This document shows, piece by piece, positions 39,401-48,609 of a stretch of 64,000 nt of DNA (position 1 is the first letter of the stretch; each line of letters opens with the position of its first letter). A program made the position numbers and the translations under genes. The notes below the pieces were generated by a model that was not told where the DNA came from, ran no database searches, and saw only the letters and a list, made by a program, of their open reading frames with translations. Source of the DNA: Vicinamibacterales bacterium (GTDB lineage: Bacteria; Acidobacteriota; Vicinamibacteria; Vicinamibacterales; UBA8438); assembly GCA_029940535.1 (NCBI GenBank), contig JAPYUM010000005.1:1-64000 (forward strand), read 5' to 3'.

Positions 39401-39601
39401 CCCAACCGCAAAATCACCGTCGAAGTACCACAGACACTGCTTGCGCGAGCTCAGGAGGCGAGCGGTAAGGGTGTCACGGCAACGGTTCGGGACGGCCTCC
39501 GACTCATGGCGGCGGCCGAGGCGTATCGAGGTCTGCGCCGGCTGCGCGGGAAAGTGCAGCTCTCGGTCACACTCGACCGGCTGCGCGAGGACCGCACGTG
39601 A
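39398..39601 (+). CDS. vapB: Type II antitoxin, VapB-like
   Basis: MPNRKITVEVPQTLLARAQEASGKGVTATVRDGLRLMAAAEAYRGLRRLRGKVQLSVTLDRLREDRT; 4-nt overlap with vapC. Confidence 0.88.
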   Translation: MPNRKITVEVPQTLLARAQEASGKGVTATVRDGLRLMAAAEAYRGLRRLRGKVQLSVTLDRLREDRT

Positions 39602-39975
39602 TCGCACTCGATACGAGCTCGGTGGTTGCCTATCTCGACGGATCCACCGGCACAGACGTACTCGCGGTCGACCTCGCGCTTGAACAACACCAGGCGGTAC
39701 TGCCGCCAGTGGTTTTATGTGAGTTGCTGAGTGCCCCACGTCTCCCGAATGATGCTCGCGCCCTGTTCGAGCAATTGCCGCTGCTCGATGTCTTGGACGG
39801 CTATTGGGAGCGAGCCGGCCTCCTGCGGGCTCGACTCCTCGGCAAACGATACAAGGCGCGAATCGCTGACGCGCTGATCGCGCAGAGCTGCTTGGACCAC
39901 GACGTGCCATTGGTCAGCCGCGACCGAGACTTCCGTCACTTCAGCAAGCTGGCTGCTCTTCAGATCCTCGAGTAG
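39598..39975 (+). CDS. vapC: Type II toxin VapC, PIN domain
   Basis: MIALDTSSVVAYLDGSTGTDV.., PVVLCELLSAP, KARIADALIAQSCLDHDVPLVSRDRDFRHF. Confidence 0.93.
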   Translation: MIALDTSSVVAYLDGSTGTDVLAVDLALEQHQAVLPPVVLCELLSAPRLPNDARALFEQLPLLDVLDGYWERAGLLRARLLGKRYKARIADALIAQSCLDHDVPLVSRDRDFRHFSKLAALQILE

Positions 39976-40088
39976 CCGGCTGGGGTGTCTTGAACCGTGC
40001 CCGGTGGGAAACGGACATCTCTGATCTACGAGCGGCCGACATACACCGGCGACCCGGCCACCCACCTCGACGGAGGCACAGATCTCAT

Positions 40089-40140
40089 TGTGGCGCACGG
40101 CTTTAGCCGTGCGATCGCAGGCCTGACGGCCTGCGCCACA
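40089..40140. repeat. REPIN-like double-hairpin repeat, copy 2
   Basis: TGTGGCGCA..TGCGCCACA; inner hairpins CGCACGGCT-tt-AGCCGTGCG and CGCAGGCC-tgac-GGCCTGCG. Confidence 0.85.
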
Positions 40141-40154
40141 GGGCCTCACTCGGC

Positions 40155-41096
40155 CTAGCGACCGGCTGCCTCCCGTCCCAGCCGAAGCGCATTGCTCGCC
40201 CCGACGTTGAGACCTCCGTCCGCACCGACCGTGACAAAGCGAAAACCTTCATTGATCCGCTGCTGCACGGAACGCGCACCGGTGGTGATCGCGCACGGGA
40301 CATCGTTGGCGAGACAGGCCCGCAACACCGTCTGGATCGCCGCTTCGACTTCCGGAGCCGCCGGGCTCGCGAACCCCATCGACGTGCTCAGGTCTGACGG
40401 GCCAATGAAGATGGCACCCAACCCAGGCACCGTCACGATGTCATCGATGTTCTCCACGCCTTCGGCCGATTCGATGAACATCATGGACAGCAGTTCGCCC
40501 TGCGGGTCGAGTGGCCAGACGTCCGCCTTCGCGTGATAGTCACGAATGCCCCAGTACCACTGCGCGTTGGATGGATTGCGACCACGCAGGCCCTGCGGCT
40601 CATAGTCCGGTGCGCCGGTGAGTTGCGGGTAGCGCGTGGCTCTCACCGCCAGCTCGGCGTCTTCCCGCGTGTGAATCGCCGGAAAGAAGATGCCGAAGAC
40701 CCCGACGTCCAAGACCTGCTTGGCTTGTGCGATCAACTCCTCCGCCCCGCCGGCGGCGGGAATACGCACGAATGGCACCACGTCCGGTTGCAGGGTGCCG
40801 CTCTCGTTGATCGCTCGCTTGTTGGTCATGCCGAGCAAGAACAACCGCAACCGCTCGACGTCGAACGGCGCGTGCTCCATGTCGATGAACACAAAATCGA
40901 GACCGGAGGTCGCCATCGCGCGGGCGTTGTTCAAGGAGTAGTCGAACGACAAGACGCCGAATGCGGACTCGTCGTTCTCAAACAGCTCGATCATCTTGTT
41001 GAGTCGGGTGCCCTCCTGGGCCAGAACGGCTTGGGGCGTGCCACACAGCGCAGCGACGGCTACACAGGTTAGCGTCTTGACTAGTGCTTGTTTCAT
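40155..41096 (-). CDS. HpcH/HpaI aldolase/citrate lyase family protein with signal peptide
   Basis: MKQALVKTLTCVAVAALCGTPQAVLAQ signal; DFVFIDMEHAPFDVERLRLFL, MMFIESAEGVENIDDI, GLGAIFIGPSDLSTSMGF. Confidence 0.92.
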   Translation of the reverse strand: MKQALVKTLTCVAVAALCGTPQAVLAQEGTRLNKMIELFENDESAFGVLSFDYSLNNARAMATSGLDFVFIDMEHAPFDVERLRLFLLGMTNKRAINESGTLQPDVVPFVRIPAAGGAEELIAQAKQVLDVGVFGIFFPAIHTREDAELAVRATRYPQLTGAPDYEPQGLRGRNPSNAQWYWGIRDYHAKADVWPLDPQGELLSMMFIESAEGVENIDDIVTVPGLGAIFIGPSDLSTSMGFASPAAPEVEAAIQTVLRACLANDVPCAITTGARSVQQRINEGFRFVTVGADGGLNVGASNALRLGREAAGR

Positions 41097-41323
41097 TGGC
41101 TGCTCTCTCCGTTTGTAAGACCGTCGCACACCTTGCCGAACACGTCGGGCCGAGAATGCCTCTCCTGAGAGTACAGGTCAAGGGTGGACATGAGAGGTTT
41201 TCAGCCCCTCCTCCGCATGGTTGGGTGAGGGTGACTGACGCCACTCCGGGCAGTGGAGTCAGACACACGTCTGAACCCAACACCGAGGACACGGTCCACA
41301 AGTCCGCGGAAGGAGACGAACAC

Positions 41324-42232
41324 GTGAAATTCGCACGACGCCACTGGTCCGTGTCGCTGACCGCCATCGCGATTCTCGTCGCACCACTCAGTCCCGGGCT
41401 TCGTGCTCAGCCGCCCCGACACCGGTCGAACGCAGTCGACGTCGAGAGCAATGGGCTGCTCTCCACGTCGCAATTTCGAAAGGCCCGGAAGCGGTTCGAG
41501 CATCAGGTCACAGAGCGCGAGGGGCTCGGCCCTGTCTTCACGGCGCGGTCATGCGCGACGTGTCATGGCCAACCGACCACGGGAGGCGGCAGCCAGGTGA
41601 CGCATGTCAGTGTCGGCCACGTCCACCCCGTACCGGGCTTCGAAGGCGCGACGATGGAACTCGGCATCGGGCTGCCGTTTCCCGGCGGCGTGTTTGGTGG
41701 TTTCCTGTGGCCGCGGGCGATCTGCAGTGATGCGCAAATGCGGGTGCCCGAACCTGGCACGCAGGAGCCGATTCGAGCCACCAACGCCCCCTCGCGAGAT
41801 GAGACACTGGCGCCCACGCCGGACGCGCTCGACGGTGAGCAGCTGTTTGCGACCGCGGGCTGTTCTACCTGTCGCGTGCCCACGTTCCAGACCGCGGCAC
41901 CGGGCACCCTGATCAACGGCGGTCTGTTCGAAGTGCCGGCCGCATTGGGCAACAAGACGATTCACCCCTACAGCGACTTTCTCCTCCACGATATCGGCAC
42001 CGGCGGCGGGGCGGTCTCCGTCGGGTCGTCGCCATCCACCGCCAACAAGTTTCGAACCTCGCCGCTCTGGGGACTGCGGTTCCGCAATCGGCTCATGCAC
42101 GACGGCGGCTCCCATACGCTCGCCGAAGCGATTGATCGCCACGACGGCGAGGCAGGCGGAACCAAGGCCATGTTCAATGGGTTCACCGCCACCCAGCAGT
42201 CACAGTTGTTCGCGTTTCTGAAGTCGTTATAG
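41324..42232 (+). pseudogene. Di-heme oxidoreductase (DUF1111)-like, internally deleted; second heme motif CxxCR
   Basis: GLGPVFTARSCATCHG and conserved tail HPYSDFLLHDIGTGGG..FRTSPLWGLRFRNRLMHDGGSHTLAEAI; middle region missing; CSTCRVP at 41861-41881. Confidence 0.7.
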
Positions 42233-42255
42233 CCCCTCTGTCGTAGACTCTGTGC

Positions 42256-43086
42256 ATGGCTCGTGGCTGGCGTACGGTGACCACAAAGAGCATGCACAGA
42301 GGCGTGGGACGGGGGCAGCATCTGAGGGCGCGGCTGGGCCGGACGGTCGCGGCCGCGCTACTCGGACTCTTGTGGGCCGCCGGCCACGCCCCGTCGGTCG
42401 ATATCGCCGCGACCGCCGGGGCACCGGAGCGCCGCGCCCGGCAACCCCGCGCGGAACGGAGGCCCGAGCGTTTGGACATGGTCGAGCAGCAGCTGATGGC
42501 TCGCGACATCACCGACCCCCGGGTGATTGACGCGATACGCCGGGTACCCCGCGATCGCTTCGTGCCGGCCACCCAGCGAGCCGCGGCCTACGAGGACCGG
42601 CCGCTCCCGATCGGCTATCGACAGACCATTTCGCAGCCCTACATCGTGGCCTTCATGACCCAGGCGCTCCAGCTGACCGAGGACACACGGGTGCTGGAGA
42701 TCGGCACCGGCTCGGGCTATCAGACGGCCGTCCTCGCCGAGCTGGCGTCACAGGTCTACTCCATCGAGATCGTGCCCGAGTTGGCGGCGCGCGCCCGCGA
42801 GACACTGGCCGACCTGGGCCACGCGAATGTCGAGACCAGGGTGGGTGACGGATACCAGGGCTGGCCTGACGCGGCCCCGTTCGACGCCATCATCGTCACC
42901 GCGGCCCCGGACCACGTGCCCGCGCCGCTCCTCGCCCAACTGGCGCCAGGAGGCCGCATGGTGATTCCGGTGGGACAGGACCGACAGTCGCTGACCCTGA
43001 TCACCCGCGACGATGACGGGCTCACCCGGCGGAACCTGCTGCCGGTGCTGTTCGTCCCCATGACCGGAGAGGCCGAGCGCCGCTAA
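42256..43086 (+). CDS. pcm: Protein-L-isoaspartate(D-aspartate) O-methyltransferase, signal-like N-terminus
   Basis: [52 protein letters not shown]. Confidence 0.94.
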   Translation: MARGWRTVTTKSMHRGVGRGQHLRARLGRTVAAALLGLLWAAGHAPSVDIAATAGAPERRARQPRAERRPERLDMVEQQLMARDITDPRVIDAIRRVPRDRFVPATQRAAAYEDRPLPIGYRQTISQPYIVAFMTQALQLTEDTRVLEIGTGSGYQTAVLAELASQVYSIEIVPELAARARETLADLGHANVETRVGDGYQGWPDAAPFDAIIVTAAPDHVPAPLLAQLAPGGRMVIPVGQDRQSLTLITRDDDGLTRRNLLPVLFVPMTGEAERR

Positions 43087-43208
43087 TACCGGAACGCGTT
43101 TGCAGGAGCGCCGCGTCCCGCGCTAGGGTGGTCGAGCGTCACGGCTGTGGACCGCCGGCTGACTCGGTCAGGCGTGTGTCGTGGCGGGCGGTGCGGAGAG
43201 AAACAGAC

Positions 43209-45293
43209 ATGTCGACAAAAGGCGACCATCCCGACCACGAGCCGAAGCTCGAGACAGAGAAGGGTCTGAACCGGCGAGATTTCGTCAAGACCGGAGTGGC
43301 CGCCGGGCTGGGTTCTGGCGCGCTGTTGGGGTCGGACGCGGTGCAGGCGCGGGGCTCCGAGGCCGGCGCCCAGCCGACGGCCTGGGACTACGACGTCGAT
43401 ATCGTGATCGCCGGCGGTGGGTGTGCGGGCCTGACCGCCGCGATTCGTGCCAAGGATCTGGGGGCCAGCGTGCTGGTGGTCGATCAGAACTTCGACCTCG
43501 GCGGCCGGATGCTGCACAGCGCGGGCCGGATGTCGCTCGGCGGGGGCGACCCGGTACAGCTGCGAGACATGAAGGGCGAGCGAGACCGGGAGGGCCTCGT
43601 CACCGTAGACCCCGCCGAGGACCCCGAGGAGCTCGACGACAGCATCGACCTACTCTTCACGGACATCACCGACTGGTCGGTCGTCGACCCCAAGGGCCAA
43701 AGCCCGTACCGCTACAACGAACGGGAGCTCGCGCGGGCGTGGGCCGAGAACTGTCCGGCGACCCGGCAGTTTCTGATCGACAACTACGTCCGGTTCTCGA
43801 GGGTCCGCGGCACGCATGGCGGAGGCGGCTTGTCGCGCGCGCGGTTGGCGACCTGCTTCCTCATGCTGGGCGACAAGACCGACATCAAGGCGGGAACCAT
43901 CACGGCCGAGGACGCGGGCATCGCCGATCGTGAGCGCTCGAGTGCGTTTGCCCCCGTCCAGATGAACAACGCGAGCCGCTCAGTGGGACCCAACGCCGTG
44001 GCGAATGGTGCGGCCCTCTCCCGGTCGCTGGAGTTCTCGGCAAGGGAAAAGGGCGTCGAGTTCATGCTGCATCGGCGTTTCGACGAGATCGTGCGTGAGG
44101 AACCCTTCTCGGGCCGGGTCCTCGGTATCACGGCGCACTATTCGCCGCGGCAGCACCCCGAGACCGGCGAGCTCCTGCAGAGCCTGTGGCAGAACGGCAA
44201 TGTCGACGAGCGGCGGGACACCGTGACCATCAGGGCCCGCCAGGCCGTCATCCTCGCCAGCGGCGGTCATGCGGGCAACCCCGAAGTGCGCAGCATGTTC
44301 TACCCCGCCTTGCGCGAGCCGGCCTTCCCGACCAGTGGTCAGACCCTGCTCGGCCCTGGGGGTCAGGACGGTTCTGCGCTCATCGCCGGCCTGCGGGTCG
44401 GCGCCAACCTGGCGGGGATGCAGCAGAACCTCTCGTACTTCACCACGTTCCACATTTCGACGCGCCTCGGGACCCGCGATGCCTATACCGGCATGATGCC
44501 GGGTCATCCGACGTTCGATTTCCGCGGTTCCTCCGGATTCAATGTCGGCAACGCGGGCTTCGAAGAGCTCATCGCCGTGAACCAGGTCGGGAAACGGTTC
44601 TTCAACGAGGTCCGTCTGCCGCGACGGCCCGGTCCCAGCGCGTACCCGGGCGACGGTGGCGCGCCGGGGCGGGGCCTCGCCCACACGCCGCTCGACTGGC
44701 GCAATTGCCGCAAGGAGTGGGTCCGCGAGATGTACAACTACGACCACGGCCTCGATGCCGCGCTGGCGATGAACGAGGGGTCGGAGGCGCCGGACTACTA
44801 CTCGGGACCGCTCTGGGCGATCTTCGATCAGGCTGCGGTCGAGCGGAATGGGTGGGAGCTGCGCTACCCCTTCGTCTCAGACAACGGCTACTTCTTCCGA
44901 GCCGACACCATCGAAGATCTGGCCGAACAGATGTACGCGGGCCATGAGTTCCAGCGGATGCCGCTGCGCTACCTGGCCGAGACCGTGGCCACCTGGAACG
45001 GCTACGTCGAGACGGGTGCCGATCCTGAGTTCGAGCGCGAGGCGGAGGCTCCGATGAGTCCCGTCATGACGCCGCCGTTCTATGCGCTCTCGATCATGGT
45101 GATCTGGCACGACTCCTACGGCGGCCTCCGGGTCAACGGCCGACAGCAGGTCGTGGACATGCAGGGCCAGGTCATTCCCGGTCTCTACGCGGGAGGCGAG
45201 GCGGTGGGAGGGTTCAACAAGCACGGTCTGGGCAAAGGTCATGTCCACGGCTACATCGCCGGCACCCATGCCGTCGAAGAGCCGTCCAGCTAG
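43209..45293 (+). CDS. FAD-dependent oxidoreductase (fumarate reductase flavoprotein-like) with Tat signal
   Basis: LNRRDFVKTGVAAGLGSGALLG twin-Arg; DIVIAGGGCAGLTAAIRAKDLGASVLVVDQNFDLGGRMLHSAGRMS; IPGLYAGGEAVGGFNKHGLGKGHVHGYIAG. Confidence 0.92.
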   Translation: MSTKGDHPDHEPKLETEKGLNRRDFVKTGVAAGLGSGALLGSDAVQARGSEAGAQPTAWDYDVDIVIAGGGCAGLTAAIRAKDLGASVLVVDQNFDLGGRMLHSAGRMSLGGGDPVQLRDMKGERDREGLVTVDPAEDPEELDDSIDLLFTDITDWSVVDPKGQSPYRYNERELARAWAENCPATRQFLIDNYVRFSRVRGTHGGGGLSRARLATCFLMLGDKTDIKAGTITAEDAGIADRERSSAFAPVQMNNASRSVGPNAVANGAALSRSLEFSAREKGVEFMLHRRFDEIVREEPFSGRVLGITAHYSPRQHPETGELLQSLWQNGNVDERRDTVTIRARQAVILASGGHAGNPEVRSMFYPALREPAFPTSGQTLLGPGGQDGSALIAGLRVGANLAGMQQNLSYFTTFHISTRLGTRDAYTGMMPGHPTFDFRGSSGFNVGNAGFEELIAVNQVGKRFFNEVRLPRRPGPSAYPGDGGAPGRGLAHTPLDWRNCRKEWVREMYNYDHGLDAALAMNEGSEAPDYYSGPLWAIFDQAAVERNGWELRYPFVSDNGYFFRADTIEDLAEQMYAGHEFQRMPLRYLAETVATWNGYVETGADPEFEREAEAPMSPVMTPPFYALSIMVIWHDSYGGLRVNGRQQVVDMQGQVIPGLYAGGEAVGGFNKHGLGKGHVHGYIAGTHAVEEPSS

Positions 45294-45301
45294 CCGCGCA
45301 T

Positions 45302-45934
45302 ATGGCTGAAGACGCCGAGACGGGCAAGGTCCAACCGCACGACACGCGGGTCGTGGTGTGGGACGTGCCGGCTACCATCGAATGCGGCGAGACATTCAGG
45401 CTGAGAGTGGGGGTCAAATGCTCGTCGGCGTGCCGACCCGACGGGTGGACGGTCGAGGTGCGTGACCACGACGGGACACAACGAGCGTCGGCCACGACGG
45501 GCCGCGAGCCATGGCCTGACACCGCCGGACTCCACTATGTGCAGGTGGAGCTGAGCGCCCCGGATACGGAGGGGCTCTATACCTGGGAAGCCACGGCGCC
45601 TGCGAACGCCCTGGACATTCCGCATGCCGAGGGTGTCGCCCGTTTTGGCGTGCGAGCCGTCCCCACCCCCGAGTGCCTCCTGACGGTCGTCGCTGTAGAC
45701 GCGGACCGTCAGACGCCGGTCGAAGGGGCCAAGGTCGTCGTTCACCCTTACAAGACCCTCACCGACGAGCAGGGGGTGGCGCAGGTGAGAGTGCCCGGGG
45801 GCGCGTACACCCTCTTTGTCTCCGGAAAGCAGTATTTTCCGTTCCGCCGCGACTGTGACCTGAAGGCCGACGTCACCATACGGGCCGATCTCGAGGTTGA
45901 CCGGGAGCTCTCCGATGCGGACATCTGGATCTGA
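45302..45934 (+). CDS. Hypothetical protein with carboxypeptidase-regulatory/Ig-like beta-sandwich features
   Basis: QTPVEGAKVVVHPYKTLTDEQGVAQVRVPGGAYTLFVSGKQYFPFRRDCDL; 8 nt after the flavoprotein. Confidence 0.75.
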   Translation: MAEDAETGKVQPHDTRVVVWDVPATIECGETFRLRVGVKCSSACRPDGWTVEVRDHDGTQRASATTGREPWPDTAGLHYVQVELSAPDTEGLYTWEATAPANALDIPHAEGVARFGVRAVPTPECLLTVVAVDADRQTPVEGAKVVVHPYKTLTDEQGVAQVRVPGGAYTLFVSGKQYFPFRRDCDLKADVTIRADLEVDRELSDADIWI

Positions 45935-45970
45935 CGCCAGACCGGCCAACACCTGGGACCGCAACCACTG

Positions 45971-46708
45971 ATGTTGAAGCTTCTGACCGGTGCGTTCGGT
46001 CTCGCGTGCGTCATCGCACCGGCGGCCATCGCGCAGCCGGGATCCGAGCCAGGGCCGCAACTCTACCAACAGCACTGCGCGCTCTGTCACCAGGACTCAG
46101 GCGCCGGCAACCCGCCGACGTTCCCCGCGTTGAACGGCAATGACCAGCTCGGGAACGCGGCGCGGATCGTCCGGAGTATCACCACCGGCACGAGCCGCAT
46201 GCCTCCGTTTCCCGCCCTGACCGCGGAAGACATTGCATCGCTGGCGCAGTACATCCGCAATGCTTGGGCAAACGACTTCGGTGGGGTGACCACAGAAGAG
46301 GTGACGGCGGGGCTCGAGGGCTTGGAGGACACCGACTCGATGGCTTCCGTGTGGGACGGCGTCTTCACGGAGGCCCAAGCCACCCGCGGCGAGGCGGTGT
46401 ACGCAGGCGCCTGCGCGTTCTGTCACGGCCACCGGCTGAATGGCGCGCCAGACGATCCGGATATGCGGTCTACCCCGCCGTTGGCGCGGGCACGGTTCCT
46501 CCGCATCTGGGAGGGACGGTCACTCGCCACCCTGTTCGCCTACACCCGAGCTACCATGCCGGAGGACAACCCGAACTCACTGACGGATCAGGAGAACGTC
46601 GATGTGATGGCCTACATGCTGTCGGTCGGCGGGATGCCGGAGGGAGATGTCGAGCTGGAGGCTGACCCGAGCGCCCTCGCCCGGGTCGTGATAGGTCCGC
46701 GCCCCTAG
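45971..46708 (+). CDS. Diheme c-type cytochrome
   Basis: Signal peptide; CALCHQD and CAFCHGH heme motifs; distal Met candidates (SRMPPFPALTAEDIASLAQYIRN; ATMPEDNP). Confidence 0.93.
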   Translation: MLKLLTGAFGLACVIAPAAIAQPGSEPGPQLYQQHCALCHQDSGAGNPPTFPALNGNDQLGNAARIVRSITTGTSRMPPFPALTAEDIASLAQYIRNAWANDFGGVTTEEVTAGLEGLEDTDSMASVWDGVFTEAQATRGEAVYAGACAFCHGHRLNGAPDDPDMRSTPPLARARFLRIWEGRSLATLFAYTRATMPEDNPNSLTDQENVDVMAYMLSVGGMPEGDVELEADPSALARVVIGPRP

Positions 46709-46812
46709 GTTTCCTGGCGATCCGTCCGCCTGGCGGCGTTGCTTCGTCGGTCACAGGCCGCCTGCCTGCTCCCTCCTAGCGCCTTGCCAGACGAACGGCT
46801 TGCCAGGAAACC
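46708..46812. repeat. 105-bp long-stem inverted-repeat element (MITE or structured RNA candidate)
   Basis: GGTTTCCTGGC (46708-46718)/GCCAGGAAACC (46802-46812) perfect 11 bp, extending to imperfect 27-nt arms. Confidence 0.6.
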
Positions 46813-46985
46813 CTCTCACCGGGCTTTTCAGCAATCTCCTAGGGCTATTCGGGACGGCCTCCTCTTGCTGGCATGACGGGCTTGCGACTATTCTTAGAAC
46901 TTCGGCCCGGTCCCACCGGCCTGCGCGGCCGTTCGAACACATCGCGGTGAGTTGGACTCGTCATCCGCGCCCAAGGAGTACTCAG

Positions 46986-48539
46986 ATGAAACGACTGCTG
47001 GTCGTCGCCGCCGCCCTCACGCTGTTGTTCGCCGGAGCCCCCGCCCAGGCGCAGTTCGACAGCGTTGGCTCGCTCAACTTCCCCACGTCCGGCGCCCCCG
47101 AGGCCCAGCAGCACTTCCTCCGCGGAGTTGCCATTCTGCACAGCTTCGGCTGGAAACAGGCGATCGTGGAGTTCCAGGCGGCACAGCAGCTCGACCCTGA
47201 TTTCGCCATGGCGTACTGGGGTGAAACGCTCTGCTACAACCACCCGCTGTTCGGCAGTCCACCCGATGACGAAAGCCCCCGGGCGGTGCTGCAACGTCTG
47301 GGCGCGACCCGGGCGGAGCGGAGCGCCAAGGCGCCGACCGCCCGAGAGAAGGGCTTCCTCGACGCGGTCGAGACACTCTGGGGCGAGGGTGATTACGACG
47401 ACCGGCGGGTCGCCTACATGGAGGCGATGCTGCGGCTCGCGGAACAATTTCCCAGCGACGACGAGGTGGCCACGTTTGCCGCCGTGGCGACGCTGAGCGG
47501 AGCGCGCGCCCTGGACGACCGGAGCTTCAGATACGAGATACTGGCCGGCTCGCTGGCGGTACCGGTGTTCCAGCGGAACCCGAACCACCCGGGGGCGCCG
47601 CACTACACGATTCACGCGTTCGACGACCCGATTCACGCGCCGCTGGCCCTGCCGGCGGCGTTGCGTTATGCGGAGATCGCGCCGGCGGTGGCGCACGCCC
47701 GGCACATGCCGACACACATCTTCATCCAGCACGGGATGTGGGACTACGTCTCGGACCACAACCAGATCGCCTACGACGTCGCGCGCGACCTGTGGGAACC
47801 CGGCGACAGTGTGGGTGACACGGTCCACCCACTCGACTGGGGGCAGTATGGCGATCTGCAGCTCGGCGACTACGCCAAGGCCAGGACCTGGATCGAGCGT
47901 CTGGAAATGGTCCATCGTGAGAGCGACGGTCAGGCGCGTGCGGCCAGCACCCTGCCGTTGCTGAACGCCCGCTATGTCGTGGAGACCGAAGAGTGGAACG
48001 TGTTGCCGGTGACCGACGACTCGCCGGCGGCGGAGCTGCTGGCGACCGGTATCAGTGCCGTCAAGACCGGCGACCTGGCGACCGCGGCACAGGCCGAGGC
48101 GCGTCTGGAGGCGCTGGCCGAGAGCGGCGGTGCGGCGAACGAGATCATGTATCGCGAAGTGTCGGCGATGGTGCGGCTGGCCCGTGGACAAGGCGACCTC
48201 GCGGTGGCCTTGATGGACGAAGCGATGGAGTTCGTGGTCGGCATGCGGCTGCCCAACGGGGCCGCAAGCCCGGTCAAGCCGCCCTACGAGCTCTACGGCG
48301 AGATTCTGCTCGAGCTCGACCGGCCGGCCGAGGCGGTGACGCGATTCAAAACCTCACTCGAGCGGATGCCGGGCCGCGCCCGGTCGCTGCTGGGCCTCGC
48401 ACGCGCGGCGGCCGCCAGCGGCGACCGCGTGACCGCGACCGCACAATACGAAAAACTGCGGTCGAACTGGAGTGGGCGGAACCAGTTGCCGGGCTATCAG
48501 GAAGCCAGTCGTTTCTTGCAGCAAAGCAACGACCAGTAG
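46986..48539 (+). CDS. TPR-like secreted protein
   Basis: MKRLLVVAAALTLLFAGAPAQAQ; HFLRGVAILHSFGWKQAIVEFQAAQQLDPDFAMAYWGETLCYNHPLF; C-terminal TPR. Confidence 0.88.
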   Translation: MKRLLVVAAALTLLFAGAPAQAQFDSVGSLNFPTSGAPEAQQHFLRGVAILHSFGWKQAIVEFQAAQQLDPDFAMAYWGETLCYNHPLFGSPPDDESPRAVLQRLGATRAERSAKAPTAREKGFLDAVETLWGEGDYDDRRVAYMEAMLRLAEQFPSDDEVATFAAVATLSGARALDDRSFRYEILAGSLAVPVFQRNPNHPGAPHYTIHAFDDPIHAPLALPAALRYAEIAPAVAHARHMPTHIFIQHGMWDYVSDHNQIAYDVARDLWEPGDSVGDTVHPLDWGQYGDLQLGDYAKARTWIERLEMVHRESDGQARAASTLPLLNARYVVETEEWNVLPVTDDSPAAELLATGISAVKTGDLATAAQAEARLEALAESGGAANEIMYREVSAMVRLARGQGDLAVALMDEAMEFVVGMRLPNGAASPVKPPYELYGEILLELDRPAEAVTRFKTSLERMPGRARSLLGLARAAAASGDRVTATAQYEKLRSNWSGRNQLPGYQEASRFLQQSNDQ

Positions 48540-48609
48540 CGACATCGCCGGGCCATCGCACGGACACGACACGCACACTCGTGCACGTGCCGCTGTCTTC
48601 GACGGACTG

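Noticed and set aside
46845-48191. 448-aa minus-strand ORF opposite the TPR gene
   Set aside because: Shadow ORF; the plus-strand frame has signal peptide and TPR features.
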